The position numbers and the translations under genes were made by a program. DNA of 64,000 nt from Cohnella ginsengisoli (GTDB taxonomy: Bacteria > Bacillota > Bacilli > Paenibacillales > Paenibacillaceae), in NCBI RefSeq assembly GCF_029525555.1, contig NZ_JAPDHZ010000008.1, positions 372,001 through 436,000 on the forward strand, read 5' to 3'. Each line of letters starts with the position of its first letter. Positions within the stretch are counted from its first letter, which is position 1. Positions 37,772 through 47,299 of the stretch are shown here, piece by piece. Under the pieces are notes generated by a model, which did no database searches, was not told the origin of the DNA, and worked only from the letters and a program-made list of their open reading frames with translations.

Positions 37772-39887
37772 GTGAACGCAAGCGGCATTGCTCGCCGATC
37801 GCCGTCAGGAAGTGCGCCGGCGAATCTAACTCTCGCTTCGGAGGTGTCGAACGCGCCCATGTCGAAAAGCTTGCCCAAACGCGGCGCCGCAGGTCCGGCG
37901 CGCGCGAACGAGGCCGCCTGTACACAGGCCCCCATGTCCCCGGCCCGCCCTGTCGGTCCCCGGCCTGCCGCTCAACTGCTGGCCGCCCAGCGGCAGCTTG
38001 GCAATCAAGCCGCCCTGCAAATGCTTCAAGCGGCCGGGGCATCCCGCCCTGTCTCAAGCGGCGGACCAGTCATGCAGATGCTCCGCGTGCCGACGCAAAG
38101 CCAGTCGCTCAAAGGTCTCCTTGGCGAACAATACGGCGTGCAAATCGAAGCGCTGCAGGGAGAAGGAAGAAGTACCTCAAAGCTGGACGCCATTCTGGAA
38201 AAAAGAAAAAACCTGTCCGCCGAAAAGGCTCAACAAGCTAGCCAAACGACCGTGGATGCGCCGACCCCATCGGTCAGCGTAGCAGATCAGCAGGCAGAGA
38301 CGGAAATCAAGGAGACCAAACAGGAGGAGGAGGAGGCGCCGGCAAACGACAGGCCGACGGAGAAATACACGACGGTCGGACTGGAGTTCGAATTCGCGCA
38401 ATTCGAGGCGGGACAGCTGCTGCAAGGCGTCTCTCACCTTGAGGTCGCCAAGTCTTCGAGCGCGCTCCCTTATTCGAAGGAGCACTTCCTGATCGAGACG
38501 GATGCCGACCGGGCGCTGGAGCTGGTTACGCCTCCTTTTCTCGTCAATACGATCTCGGACGACGTCAACGTGCCTGACCCGGCCCAGGTCAAGCATGTGA
38601 GCGACATCATCGATCAAGAGCTCAAAAAAGCCAAAAAGGCCGAAACCGTAGGGAAAATGATGGACGCCTTGGAGAAATCGGGACTCGCGTTCGACAGGAA
38701 AAATCTCGACAAGGAAATCGAGATCGAGCCTGGCCATCTGTCGACGGAGATGCCGCTTAACCAGTACGAGAAGCTGAAGAAAAACAAGTGGAAAGCGACG
38801 CTGAAAGAGATCCTGGACATGCCTATGGCCAAGAGCTTTAAAAAGGGCAACGGCAAGCCCCAGATCAATATCGCGACCGACGCGCTGACGGTACACGAGA
38901 TGAGAGCCGATGCGGACGCCGGACAAACAGAATCGACGGACCATTTTAAAATCGCCATGGACACGCATAAAACGGAGATTGAAAGCGTCGTTCGCCCCGC
39001 AGTCTCAAAGCTATTGGGAAAAAAGGAGCCCCAGCCGGAAAAATCGTCAGCATCCGGCGGCAAGAAGTCCAAGCATCCGCTGTCGAAGATCGAAGCGCCT
39101 GCCGCCGAGTACGAACACGCCTCGTCCAAACAGGCGGAAGCCTATGTCGCGATGATCGTCGATTCGATCGCGTACAAGATTCTGGAGCCCAGCCTTATGC
39201 GCATGCGAGAAATTCAAGAAGAACTGTATACGTCCGATCGGCTGCCGATCGAGAAAAGCAATGTCGACAAGAACAGCACGCTCGGCGAACTGATGCCGGA
39301 GACGGGCAGCGAACTAAATGAAGTGTCCGGCATTACGAGCTACGTCAAGGATCTGTCCGCGCTATGGCTCAAGGACAACATTGCCAACGTCACGATGGGC
39401 ATTTTTAATTCGGACCCCGGCATCGTCGCGAAGCTGGGCGGTCTGTTCATGAACGAAGGATTTATCGGCGAGCTGCTCAAAGTGACGACCGCGCAGTCGC
39501 TTAGCGGCAAGGAACAACGCAAACAGGCAGCCGGGCAGAAAAACAAAAACATTGGACTTGGACAAAAAAATGGCCGCCTTGTTCCAAAAGAATAAAGAGG
39601 CGATGGCCGCTTCCATGCCGGACGTGCTAAAGAAGTATGGCCTCAGCCTGCAACAGCTGGCGGTGTCGAACGGATCCGCCGAAGGCGAACGAACGTTTTA
39701 CGAGCCGAAAACGGACAAGCACCTGTACGAGAACGATGAAGATCTGCTCGGCATCCGCCACGACACGCTCATTCCTGCGGACAAGGTGCAGGGACCGGCG
39801 CGCGACGGCCAGATTTTTCATGTCGCGGAGCTGCGGCGGGACGGGCTCGAGCAGCTTGAGCGTGCCCGCGACAAGCGCAATACGTAA
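37772..39887 (+). CDS. Orphan protein with injection-system-cargo-like N-terminus and amidoligase-like core, frameshifted at A7
   Basis: About 704 residues, starting at GTG 37772 behind GGGAGGAGG. There is no signal peptide. Residues 1-66 are disordered and Ala/Pro-rich. Residues 69-88 read LLAAQRQLGNQAALQMLQAA, which matches the 'LQRxxGNxAVxxLL' helix of proteins associated with extracellular contractile injection systems. A charged linker follows. Residues 200-256 hold TTVGLEFEF and ETDADRALELVTPPF, resembling the start of amidoligase (glutamine-synthetase/ATP-grasp-like) domains. The frame breaks at A7 39564-39570; one A less gives QKMAALFQKNKEAM and a C-terminus ending in GIRHDTLIPADKVQGPARDGQIF. 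No injection-system structural gene is in the window. Function is inferred. Confidence 0.75.
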
Positions 39888-39916
39888 TATCGCAGACGTA
39901 AATAGACAGGAACGAG

Positions 39917-39941
39917 AGGCGGTCCGATCGGACCGCCTTTG
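39917..39941 (+). terminator. Terminator of the orphan effector-like gene
   Basis: AGGCGGTCC-GATC-GGACCGCCT then TTGCTTT. It is almost perfectly palindromic and lies 30 bases after the stop. Confidence 0.75.
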
Positions 39942-40015
39942 CTTTCATTCTTGTTCAGTAGGCCAGTAGCGACGGCGCGCGCTAAGCGCCGTATCGGAGT
40001 AATTCTTTTCATCGC

Positions 40016-40044
40016 TTGCATATTGGCTCGAACTGCTGTAGTAT
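40016..40044 (+). promoter_or_regulatory. Probable tRNA promoter
   Basis: TTGCAT (40016-40021), 17 bases, TAGTAT (40039-40044), 47 bases before the mature tRNA 5' end. It is a moderate match to the sigma-A consensus. Confidence 0.5.
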
Positions 40045-40090
40045 AAGAAATCTGTTCAGCGTTCATGATTAACATGCTACGTTATACTAT

Positions 40091-40167
<77 letters not shown>

Positions 40168-40196
40168 ACTTAACTTCCCCACTCGGCACATAGATG

Positions 40197-40236
40197 AAAT
40201 GCCCCTCGACCACTAAAGTGGGTCAGGGGCATTTTT
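40197..40236 (+). terminator. Bidirectional terminator after tRNA-fMet
   Basis: AAATGCCCC, TCGACCAC, TAA, GTGGGTCA, GGGGCATTTTT. It separates the tRNA from the convergent GIY-YIG gene and can serve both. Confidence 0.88.
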
Positions 40237-40237
40237 G

Positions 40238-40594
40238 TTATTTGAACAACACTTTATCTACGTTGTACTTGGCCTTATATTCGTTGATAATGTACGTCTC
40301 GTAAATTTCTCTATGGACGGCATCCTCGACCAAACAAACTTCGATTTTAGCCACTTCGTTCCGCTTGTCTTTGATGACCGACGCGGTATCTTCGAAATGC
40401 TTCTTGATTCGGGGTCTCAGCTTCCGCGCCTTGCCGACGAACAGGAGCTCGTCCTTGTCGTTATAGAACATAAAGATTCCCGCTTTATCCCTTGGGATCA
40501 GAATAAAATCCGTAAAGCCGTAAATATGGCTAAGCTCGGGGGCTTCCTGCTTGTGAATCGTGACATCCGGCGTAGGTACCGTTATTTGTATCAT
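40238..40594 (-). CDS. GIY-YIG-like nuclease domain protein
   Basis: About 118 residues. The core AGIFMFYNDKDELLFVGKARKLRPRIKKHF corresponds to the GIY-YIG element (GIF and LFVGKA strands, Arg in RPRIKKHF), followed by YETYIINEYKAKYN with the Glu. The GIY/YIG tyrosines are replaced by GIF and FVG, so activity is uncertain. ATG 40594 is taken because GAGAGAGTGA then sits at a better distance than for ATG 40600. Confidence 0.75.
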   Translation of the reverse strand: MIQITVPTPDVTIHKQEAPELSHIYGFTDFILIPRDKAGIFMFYNDKDELLFVGKARKLRPRIKKHFEDTASVIKDKRNEVAKIEVCLVEDAVHREIYETYIINEYKAKYNVDKVLFK

Positions 40595-40648
40595 GAACAT
40601 TCACTCTCTCTTATGCGCCATTTATTTTGCGTTTTGAGTCTAGGTTAC

Positions 40649-40681
40649 ATTCTATCCATTCTATCTATTCTATCTATTCTG
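40649..40681 (+). repeat. Short 9-bp tandem repeat
   Basis: ATTCTATCC, ATTCTATCT, ATTCTATCT, then ATTCTGATC. It lies between the divergently placed ends of two minus-strand genes, about 50 bases upstream of the GIY-YIG start. It is too short and spacerless for a CRISPR array. Confidence 0.7.
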
Positions 40682-40719
40682 ATCAAACTCGTCCACCACG
40701 TGATGGGTTCGGATTCGGG

Positions 40720-41193
40720 CTATACGGGCGATATCGGCATAGCTACCGGGAGCATGAGCCAAGCTTTGGTGCCGGCCAGCTTGGACTTCTGTCTCGCAAA
40801 CTTGAACTTCTCCTCCAGCTCTTTCGGCACTTCCATCCCCTCGGAGAGCTTGAAGCCGACGGCCCGCTTCTTGGGATCGTCAACCGTGTACATCACGTTG
40901 AGCGACAAGCCGTCTTCATACAAGACGTAAGTGAACAGAATATTTTCCACCTGAAAACGCGACGTTTCAAGCGGTTTGGCGGCAAACGCAATGCCCCGTT
41001 CTTCCTTCAAAATGCGGTTCACGTATTCGAGGCTCTCCTGGCTCTCGCTAGCCGGCACGACCGTGAAGGCGTGCTCGTACTTGTTCATGAAGTACCGGGC
41101 TTCGTTCGCGCGCAATCCCGCGAGCGCTTCCGCGACAGGCGAAGACTCCAAACCGACCGTGGACACATTTTTAAAATCGACGACGCAAGACAT
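40720..41193 (-). CDS. Protein of unknown function, 157 residues
   Basis: The start ATG 41193 follows GGAGGGGACTTC, so it is probably translated. It begins MSCVVDFKNVSTVGLESS and has an N-terminal helical stretch with no motif that I recognise, no signal peptide and no membrane segments. A C-terminal half (VENILFTYVLYEDGLSLNVMY; KELEEKFKFARQKSK) looks alpha/beta. It is monocistronic. Confidence 0.7.
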   Translation of the reverse strand: MSCVVDFKNVSTVGLESSPVAEALAGLRANEARYFMNKYEHAFTVVPASESQESLEYVNRILKEERGIAFAAKPLETSRFQVENILFTYVLYEDGLSLNVMYTVDDPKKRAVGFKLSEGMEVPKELEEKFKFARQKSKLAGTKAWLMLPVAMPISPV

Positions 41194-41403
41194 GAAGTCC
41201 CCTCCATTTTTATCCTTTTATTTTGAACAAGAAAGATCTGCTTTATGCTGTGATTTCCGTGTGTCGTGTCAATCTAAAGTTCGAGGCTCGCCAGATTCAG
41301 CGTGCCGCGGAGTTGCTGCGGGAAGAATCGTGCTGGCTGTTTTTTTAAATTGGTCTATAGCGGTAAGAGTAAGCGAGCACGAAAAATGAATGGGGGGGCG
41401 ACA

Positions 41404-41610
41404 GTGATTACTCTCTATCTGCTCCAGCATAGCTATAGCGCGGGATGTGAAGAAGACACTAAAATAATCGGGATATACTCGTCTGTCGAGAAAGCCGAGG
41501 CGGTAATTCAACGGTATAAGCAGCTTCCTGGATTCATGGATTATCCAGGCGATTTTTATATTGATCCTTACTGCGTGGATGAAGATCAATGGATAGAAGG
41601 TTTTGTCTAA
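41404..41610 (+). CDS. Small DUF7336-like protein
   Basis: A 68-residue protein from GTG 41404 behind GGGGGG. It reads LYLLQHSYSAGC, IIGIYSSVEKAEAVIQRYKQLPGF and YCVDEDQWIEGFV. This pattern is common in small cytoplasmic proteins of Firmicutes. Function unknown. Confidence 0.8.
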   Translation: MITLYLLQHSYSAGCEEDTKIIGIYSSVEKAEAVIQRYKQLPGFMDYPGDFYIDPYCVDEDQWIEGFV

Positions 41611-41641
41611 AAGTAAATATCGTTGCGAAGGAGGTGGTTGA

Positions 41642-42115
41642 TTGGATCGCAGCCACGACAAGAGATTCTTCTACGTCGAGAGCGAGGTTATCAAGCATTT
41701 TGTATTAGGCTTTGTCGCCTCTCTCATTAGCAGCGCCGTATTGGCCATGGTGGAAGGGAAAGCGGTTGTCCTTTATTTTATTGTCTATTGGCTTTACACG
41801 TTTCCATCAATACTCGTCTTAGGCTGCGTTATTTCGTACCTGATCGAGAGATGGATCGTTGTAAAGTCCCGGATCGCCAACAAATGCTTGGCGTACCTGT
41901 TCAAGTTCGTTTTATATTTGATCGGCGGCTTCGTTTTTATCACCTTATACTGGGTTCTCGCCTTAGGAACCCTACCTTCCTTTCGTCCGTGGAATGCATT
42001 TATCTCCACTTATGCCTATGGATTTATAGGCGCCCTCCTGTACCTTCATCTCTATCTCTTATACGAGGGCGCCATGCGATTCTACTTTTCAATCAAACGA
42101 CCGTCTTCTAAATAA
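41642..42115 (+). CDS. Small integral membrane protein
   Basis: 157 residues from TTG 41642, behind GGAGGTGGTTGA. Four hydrophobic segments are seen (FVLGFVASLISSAVLAMV; VLYFIVYWLYTFPSILVLG; FVLYLIGGFVFITLYWVLAL; AYGFIGALLYLHLYLL). No recognised family. Its end overlaps that of the convergent hrtA gene by 34 bases. It is AT-richer than its neighbours. Confidence 0.75.
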   Translation: MDRSHDKRFFYVESEVIKHFVLGFVASLISSAVLAMVEGKAVVLYFIVYWLYTFPSILVLGCVISYLIERWIVVKSRIANKCLAYLFKFVLYLIGGFVFITLYWVLALGTLPSFRPWNAFISTYAYGFIGALLYLHLYLLYEGAMRFYFSIKRPSSK

Positions 42116-42760
42116 AGCACGCGGTCGCACAGCGGAAGTACGCGTTCGTCGTGCGTCACCAGGACCGCGCTTTTGCCGCGCTCTCTCGCTTCCTCGGCGA
42201 GCATGCGGACGACATCCATGCCCCTGGACGCATCCAGGCTTGCCGTCGGCTCGTCGGCCAGCAGCACGGCCGGGTCGTTCATCAGGGCTCTGGCGATCGC
42301 GACGCGTTGACGCTCGCCCCCCGACAGCTTGTCTGGGTAAGCATTCCTGCGATGGTCCAAGCCCAGCCCGCGCAGCAGCTCCCCCCGTGCGCTCGGCCGC
42401 CTTCGCCTTGTCCATCCCGCCAAGCTTCGCGACGAGCATCAACTGCTCCCGTACCTTCAAGTAGGGTATCAAATTCGCGCTTTGAAAAATAAACCCCAGC
42501 TTGCGAAGCCGGATGTCGGACAACGCCTGCTTGTCTTTGCCGGCGATCGATTCACCGTCGAGCAGGACTTCGCCGCTCGTCGGCTCCAGCAGGGCGCCCG
42601 CGATTGATAGGAACGTGCTCTTCCCGGAGCCGGACGGCCCCATGACCGCGACGAGCTCCCCTTCCGCCACCTGCAGGTTCAGCGCGTCCAGTATCGTACG
42701 ATGATTGCCGCCATCCTCGAAGGCATGCGTAATATTTCTCAAGACGAGTCTGTATCTCAT
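42082..42760 (-). CDS. hrtA: Haem-efflux ABC transporter ATPase HrtA, frameshifted at C6
   Basis: About 225 residues. Walker A is GPSGSGKST, Q-loop in FIFQSANLIPYLKVREQL, signature LSGGERQRVAIARAL, Walker B VLLADEPTASLDA and H-loop VTHDE. The FQSANLIPYLKV block matches HrtA closely. ATG 42760 overlaps the hrtB stop (ATGA). The run 42381-42386 shifts the frame; one base less restores ERTGELLRGLGLDHRRNAYP. With HrtB it exports excess haem. Confidence 0.88.
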
Positions 42761-43885
42761 GCCGCCGCCCTCCCGATCGCATCCAACGCGTCGATTCGGG
42801 CGACCTTCCATACCGATAGCAAAGAGCCGGCCAGAGACATCAAGATAAAGGCACCGCATGTAAGCGCCAGCGTCGATAGATTCAGCTGGAACGGCATCCC
42901 GTCCGGCAGAATCGCCTCCATCGCCCGGACAAGGAGCGCGCTGACGATCAAGCTGGCCGTCGACAAGAGCAGCACCTGCAGCGCGACGCTTCGCGCAAGG
43001 TAGGCGGTACGCGTGCCGATGGCTTTGAGAATCCCGAATTGACTGCTCTTCTGGATGGTGACGACATAGAAGAACACCGCCAGGACAAATGAAGCGATGA
43101 CGAACAAAAAAGACGATCATCATCCAGAGCGAGCCCTGCTCTTCTTTATAGCCCGGGATCGCCGACACCGCATCCGATTTGGCGACGATCTCGGCGGCCG
43201 GCAGCGCCGCGGCAAGCTTAATCGCCTGCGCTTTGCTCGCTTTGACCGCAATCGCGCTGTAGGTCGTATCGCCCGCCGCACCCGTCGCCTTCGGCCCCGC
43301 TGCCGGCACGCGCTGAAGCTGCGCCCATTGCTCCGCGCCGAGGAATACCGCCGGCGAATGGCTGAAGGACTCCTGGCTGACGAACCCGCCGACCGTCCAT
43401 TTCAAGCCCGAAGCTTGATCGACGATGACCGTGCCGAGGCCGATCCCGGCGTCTTTCAGCTTGCGATCCACGAGTACGCCGCCCGGCGCTTGCGGCGAGA
43501 TCGCCACTCCCTCGGCCACCGCGGGCATCAGCCAGCTATTCGCCCGCATGCCGAGCAGCGTCACGTCCAGCTTCCGGGCGGTTCCATCGGCCGTCACGGT
43601 CGTCATCTTAACGCCTAGCGGTTCGACGTTCTCCTCCCCTACGATCGAGCCCGCCTGATTCAACAGCGACTCCCCGACTTCCGAGCGGGTGAACCGGTGA
43701 TTCGAACCCTTTTCCATCACAAAATGCGTAGCATCCATATTCTGAATCGACGCCGCGTTGTCATAAGCAAGCCCCCGCGCAAGCCCGGTGACGAACAGGA
43801 CCAGAAAGGCGACCAACAGGATGATCGCGGCGATGAGCGAATAACGGACTTTGGCAAACCTCATTTCCCGAATCGCCAGATACAT
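42757..43885 (-). CDS. hrtB: Haem-efflux ABC permease HrtB, frameshifted at A6
   Basis: About 376 residues, FtsX-type permease. An N-terminal membrane segment (LIAAIILLVAFLVLFVTGLARGL) is followed by a large extracytoplasmic domain, then three C-terminal segments (FVIASFVLAVFFYVVTIQKSS...GILKAIGTRT). FYVVTIQK...GILKAIGT is nearly the HrtB signature. GGAGG precedes ATG 43885. The run 43106-43111 breaks the frame; one base less restores IVFLFVIASFV. It is coupled to hrtA by ATGA. Confidence 0.88.
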
Positions 43886-43948
43886 GCGCTTCCCTCCTCT
43901 GATGAACCCAGTTTAGGAAGCGAATATAAACGGCGCATAAATAACAAA

Positions 43949-45329
43949 TTACAATTGCGGCAGCGTGACCGTGAAGCGGGTGCCGACGCCTAAAGCGCTG
44001 TCGACCTCGATCGATCCTCCGTGCAGCTGCACGATTTTTTTCACGATGGCCAGCCCCAAGCCCGTCCGGCCCGAAGCGCGTTCCCGCGCGCGGTCGATCC
44101 GATAGAACCGGTCGAACAGAAAGGGCAGATGCTCCGCCGCGATGCCTTCCCCGGTATCCGCGATCACGATGCGCGTGAACGACTGCGTCTGCTCCGCGCG
44201 GACTTCGATCGCCCGGCCAGGCGGTATATGGTTCGCCGCGTTCCCCAGCAGATTGGTCCATACCTGCATCAGCAGCACCTCGTCGCCGTCGATCGCGATC
44301 GAATCCGGCACGGACAGCTTGAGCAGCAGCTCCTTCTCTTCCAACTGCCACTGCAGCATCTCCGCGGCTTGGCGGACATGACTGCTCAAGGTAAAACGCT
44401 TCTTGTTCAGCGCATCCTCCCCTTGGTCGAGCGTGGACAGCAGCAGCAGCTGCTTGCTAAGCATGGACAGGTGGCGGCTCTCGGCTTCGACGATGGCGGC
44501 GTATTGCTCGCGCTCTTCCTTCGGCAGATCGTGCTGCGCCAATACTTTGGCAAATCCCTGTATGGCAGCGAGCGGCGATTGGATCTCGTGCGACACGTTC
44601 GATACGAACTGCTGGCGCGCCTGGTCGACCCGCTCCAGCTCTCCGGTCATCGTCATAAAATGCTCGGCCAGCTGGCCGATCTCATCGCGCCTGCCGGTGG
44701 CCAAGCGAAGATTGTAGTGGCCTTGCGCGAGGCGCTTGGTCGCTTCGGTCAGCCTCGTGATCGGCTTGACGATATAGCGGGTGCTGATCAGGAAGAATAA
44801 AATGCTGATGAGAATCGTCAGCAGTCCGACCAGGGCGAAGAAGGTCCGCAGCTCGCCGAACTGCAGCAGCACATCCGGCCGCATGAACAGCGCGTATCGC
44901 TTCGCGGACGATTGGACGGGCACGCCCACCGTGTTGCTCAGACGATTGTCGAAGAAGCCCGAGATGAACGGCTTGTTCGGGAACTGCGCCACGCCATGGT
45001 AGACGCCGCCGCCAAGAACAAGGTCGATATCCCGCTTGTCCAGGTCCTCGACGCGGAAGCTTCTCCCGTAGAAAAGCGATTCCCCCCTGCCCGTCCGTCA
45101 CGTAGATCTCGTACCCCAGGTCCGCCGCATGACGAAGATAACGCTCCATGCCGGCCGGCTCCGCCTCGATGAACCCTTTCATTTGTTCGGCGATGGAGAC
45201 GAGCTTCTTGTCGTTAAAGGGCTTGAGCTTGATATGGTAATAATAGTTTGAAGCGAGAAAGCCGAGTACGCTGCTGGCCAGGATCACCGCTAACGTGATC
45301 AGAAACACGCGATAGTAAAGGGTCTTCAT
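43949..45329 (-). CDS. hssS: Haem-responsive sensor kinase HssS, frameshifted at C6
   Basis: About 460 residues. Two membrane segments flank an extracellular sensor with YHGVAQFPNKPFISGFFDNRLSNTVG and ALFMRPD..FGELRTFFA, a pattern specific to HssS. HAMP follows, then HisKA (FVSNVSHEIQSPLAAIQG; His is phosphoacceptor) and HATPase (DTGEGI, GRTGLGLAIVKK). The run 45082-45087 breaks the frame; one base less gives DGQGESLFYGRSFRVED. It overlaps hssR by four bases. Confidence 0.9.
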
Positions 45330-46004
45330 TTTTCCGCCACCACGAGCTTGTAGCCGATCCCGCGGATCGTCTGGATGACGAAGTCGTCGGCATAATCGGC
45401 GAACCGCTGGCGAAGCCGGTTGATGTGCACGTCGACCGTCCGGTCTTCGCCCTCATAATCCGGTCCCCAGACGAGGCGGATCAGCTCATCGCGCGCAAAT
45501 AGGCGTCCCGGGTACTGGGCCAGCTGGGCCAGCAGCTCGAATTCCTTCATCGGCAGCAAAAAAAACCGATTGGCCGTCGGAAACTTCGACGTTTTTGCGA
45601 TCAATCGTAATGCGGTGCATCCGAATGATATCGTTCGATACGCGGCTGTAGCGGCGGAACAGCGCCTTGACGCGGAAGAGCAGCTCTTCCGGCTCAAAGG
45701 GCTTGGTCACGTAGTCGTCCGTTCCTTTCAGATAGCCCTGCGCCTTGTCCGACAGCTGGTCCTTGGCCGTCAGCATGATGATCGGGATGTCGTACTGCTG
45801 CCGGATATGCTCGCACAGCTCCAGCCCGTCCATATGCGGCATCATGACATCGATGATCGCGATATCGATCGGCGTCCGCTCCAGCGCTTTGACCGCCTCT
45901 ACGCCGTCCTGCGCCTCATGCACGCTGAATCCTTCGCGGGTCATCACGTATCGCACCAGCGCTCGAATGCTCGGATCGTCGTCTGCCAGCAGCAGATGGT
46001 TCAA
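45326..46004 (-). CDS. hssR: Haem-responsive regulator HssR, frameshifted at A8
   Basis: About 225 residues, OmpR type. TTG 46004, after GGGGAG, gives LNHLLLADDDPSIRAL. The receiver has Asp in AIIDVMMPHMDG and KGTDDYVTKPFEPEELLFR, very close to HssR. The winged HTH ends DYEGEDRTVDVHINRLRQRF. The run 45558-45565 breaks the frame; one base less restores SVFLLPMKEFELL. It should activate hrtBA on haem stress. Confidence 0.9.
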
Positions 46005-46122
46005 CGCCGCTCCCCCCGTTTCTGTTCCCTGCCTTTCTGTTAGCATAGCAGAAATCGGGGCAAGCGCATGCATGCGTGTCTGACGGAATTTCGAAATGAA
46101 CCGCGCTCCTTCGAACTTGCCT

Positions 46123-46665
46123 TTAGGATGGTTCGCTCACCTTGATGGCTTCGATATAGAGCTCGATCTTCACTTCATTGCCGACGACGATCCCGCCCGT
46201 CTCCAGCGGCGAGTTGAACGTCAAGCCGAATTCCTGGCGCTCAATGCTGGCGGTAGCATGGAATCCAACGCGCTCCCGGCCGCGAGGGTCATTGTTGAAG
46301 CCTGCTAATACGGCGTGGAAGGTGACGGGTCTGGTGACGCCATGCAGCGTCAGGTCGCCCGCAAGTTCAAATTGCCTGTCGCCTATCGGGACGCAGCCTG
46401 TGCTTTGAAACGCGATGACAGGGTACTTTTCCGCATGGAAAAAGTCCTCGCTCCTCAGGTGCGCGTCTCGCTGCGGCTGGCGGGTCGTGATGCTGTTTGC
46501 TTCGATGGAAGCCTGAATGCCCATGCTTGCCGGCGCCTCGGGATCGAAGCTTATGTCCGCCTGAAACTGCTCAAAGACGCCTTTAATCCTGCTGATCATC
46601 AGATGCGCCACCGAAAACTCGACGGAGCTGTGGTCCGGATCGACTGCCCATTTCAAATTGCTCAT
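46123..46665 (-). CDS. YceI-family lipid-binding protein
   Basis: A 180-residue lipocalin-like protein: KWAVDPDHSSVEFSVAHLMISRIKG at the N-terminus and LTLHGVTRPVTFHAVL in the middle are diagnostic. There is no signal peptide, so it is the cytoplasmic form that binds isoprenoid-like lipids. It is monocistronic; a hairpin lies upstream of its start. Confidence 0.93.
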   Translation of the reverse strand: MSNLKWAVDPDHSSVEFSVAHLMISRIKGVFEQFQADISFDPEAPASMGIQASIEANSITTRQPQRDAHLRSEDFFHAEKYPVIAFQSTGCVPIGDRQFELAGDLTLHGVTRPVTFHAVLAGFNNDPRGRERVGFHATASIERQEFGLTFNSPLETGGIVVGNEVKIELYIEAIKVSEPS

Positions 46666-46717
46666 GAATGAATTCCACCTTTACGAAGTTGTTGAGAATC
46701 GCATATGGCGACTATAT

Positions 46718-46750
46718 AAAAAAAGCTGCTGACAACAGATTGTCAGCAGC
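46718..46750 (-). terminator. Hairpin upstream of the yceI-like gene
   Basis: On the minus strand GCTGCTGACA-ATCTG-TTGTCAGCAGC is followed by T7. It is a strong intrinsic terminator, 50 bases before the yceI start. It must stop transcripts from the right, or act as a leader attenuator. Confidence 0.75.
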
Positions 46751-46847
46751 CTCTAAGTTAAGCTGATACGCTGCAAGACCCCGATCCAAATGAGATTGCC
46801 GCTTATTCGGCTGCGATCATGGTGTAATGGATAAGGAGGTGATGCGT

Positions 46848-47279
46848 ATGGCGGACTTTCCCGCAAGAACAGGACTGCGAATCAGGAGCTTGTCCGGTGT
46901 CCATCCTGAGGTACGAAGGGCTTGTCTCGAATTTGCAAAATGGCTGCGCCACTCGATGGAATTCCCGATTCGAGTCATCGTCTATTTGAAAAAGGATTAC
47001 CGAATCCGAACCCGCGCTCGCCAACAAGTCACGGCCTCTTTCTTTGCCCCGTACGACAAGAACGACGAACCCTATATCCGGGTCGCAACCGGCGATTACG
47101 AGGAATCGCTGATCGAGGTTGGAAAGGATAACGCTTTGGCCGGGTATTTGCACTCCATCGCTCATGAACTCGTACATTATCAACAGTGGCTGGCGGATGC
47201 GCCCTTTAGCGAGAGGCAGGCGGTGTCGCGGGCTAAAAAAGTCGTCTGGCTGTATGCGCAGACAAGGGAGCATCCTTGA
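46848..47279 (+). CDS. HExxH putative metalloprotein, 143 residues
   Basis: ATG 46848 has an ideal site, AAGGAGGTGAT. The motif HSIAHELVHYQQW is a zinc-binding HExxH in a C-terminal helix. The N-terminus (ARTGLRIRSLSGVHPEVRRACLEFAKWLR) shows no signal peptide. It could be a SprT- or IrrE-like intracellular peptidase; no further ligand is obvious. The following gene is convergent. Confidence 0.75.
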   Translation: MADFPARTGLRIRSLSGVHPEVRRACLEFAKWLRHSMEFPIRVIVYLKKDYRIRTRARQQVTASFFAPYDKNDEPYIRVATGDYEESLIEVGKDNALAGYLHSIAHELVHYQQWLADAPFSERQAVSRAKKVVWLYAQTREHP

Positions 47280-47299
47280 AAAATGGGGCGGCTATCTGG

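Noticed and set aside
40083..40088. TATACT as the -10 box of the tRNA promoter
   Set aside because: It is only three bases from the mature tRNA 5' end, so transcription would begin inside the tRNA; the pair at 40016/40039 fits better.
40649..40681. Possible CRISPR-like repeats
   Set aside because: Units are 9 bases with no spacers and no cas genes nearby; it is a plain microsatellite.
42089..43885. A single 598-codon minus-strand frame looks like a permease-ATPase fusion
   Set aside because: It is produced by the frameshift at A6 43106, which throws the permease frame into the ATPase frame. Restoring one base gives separate hrtB and hrtA genes with an ATGA overlap.
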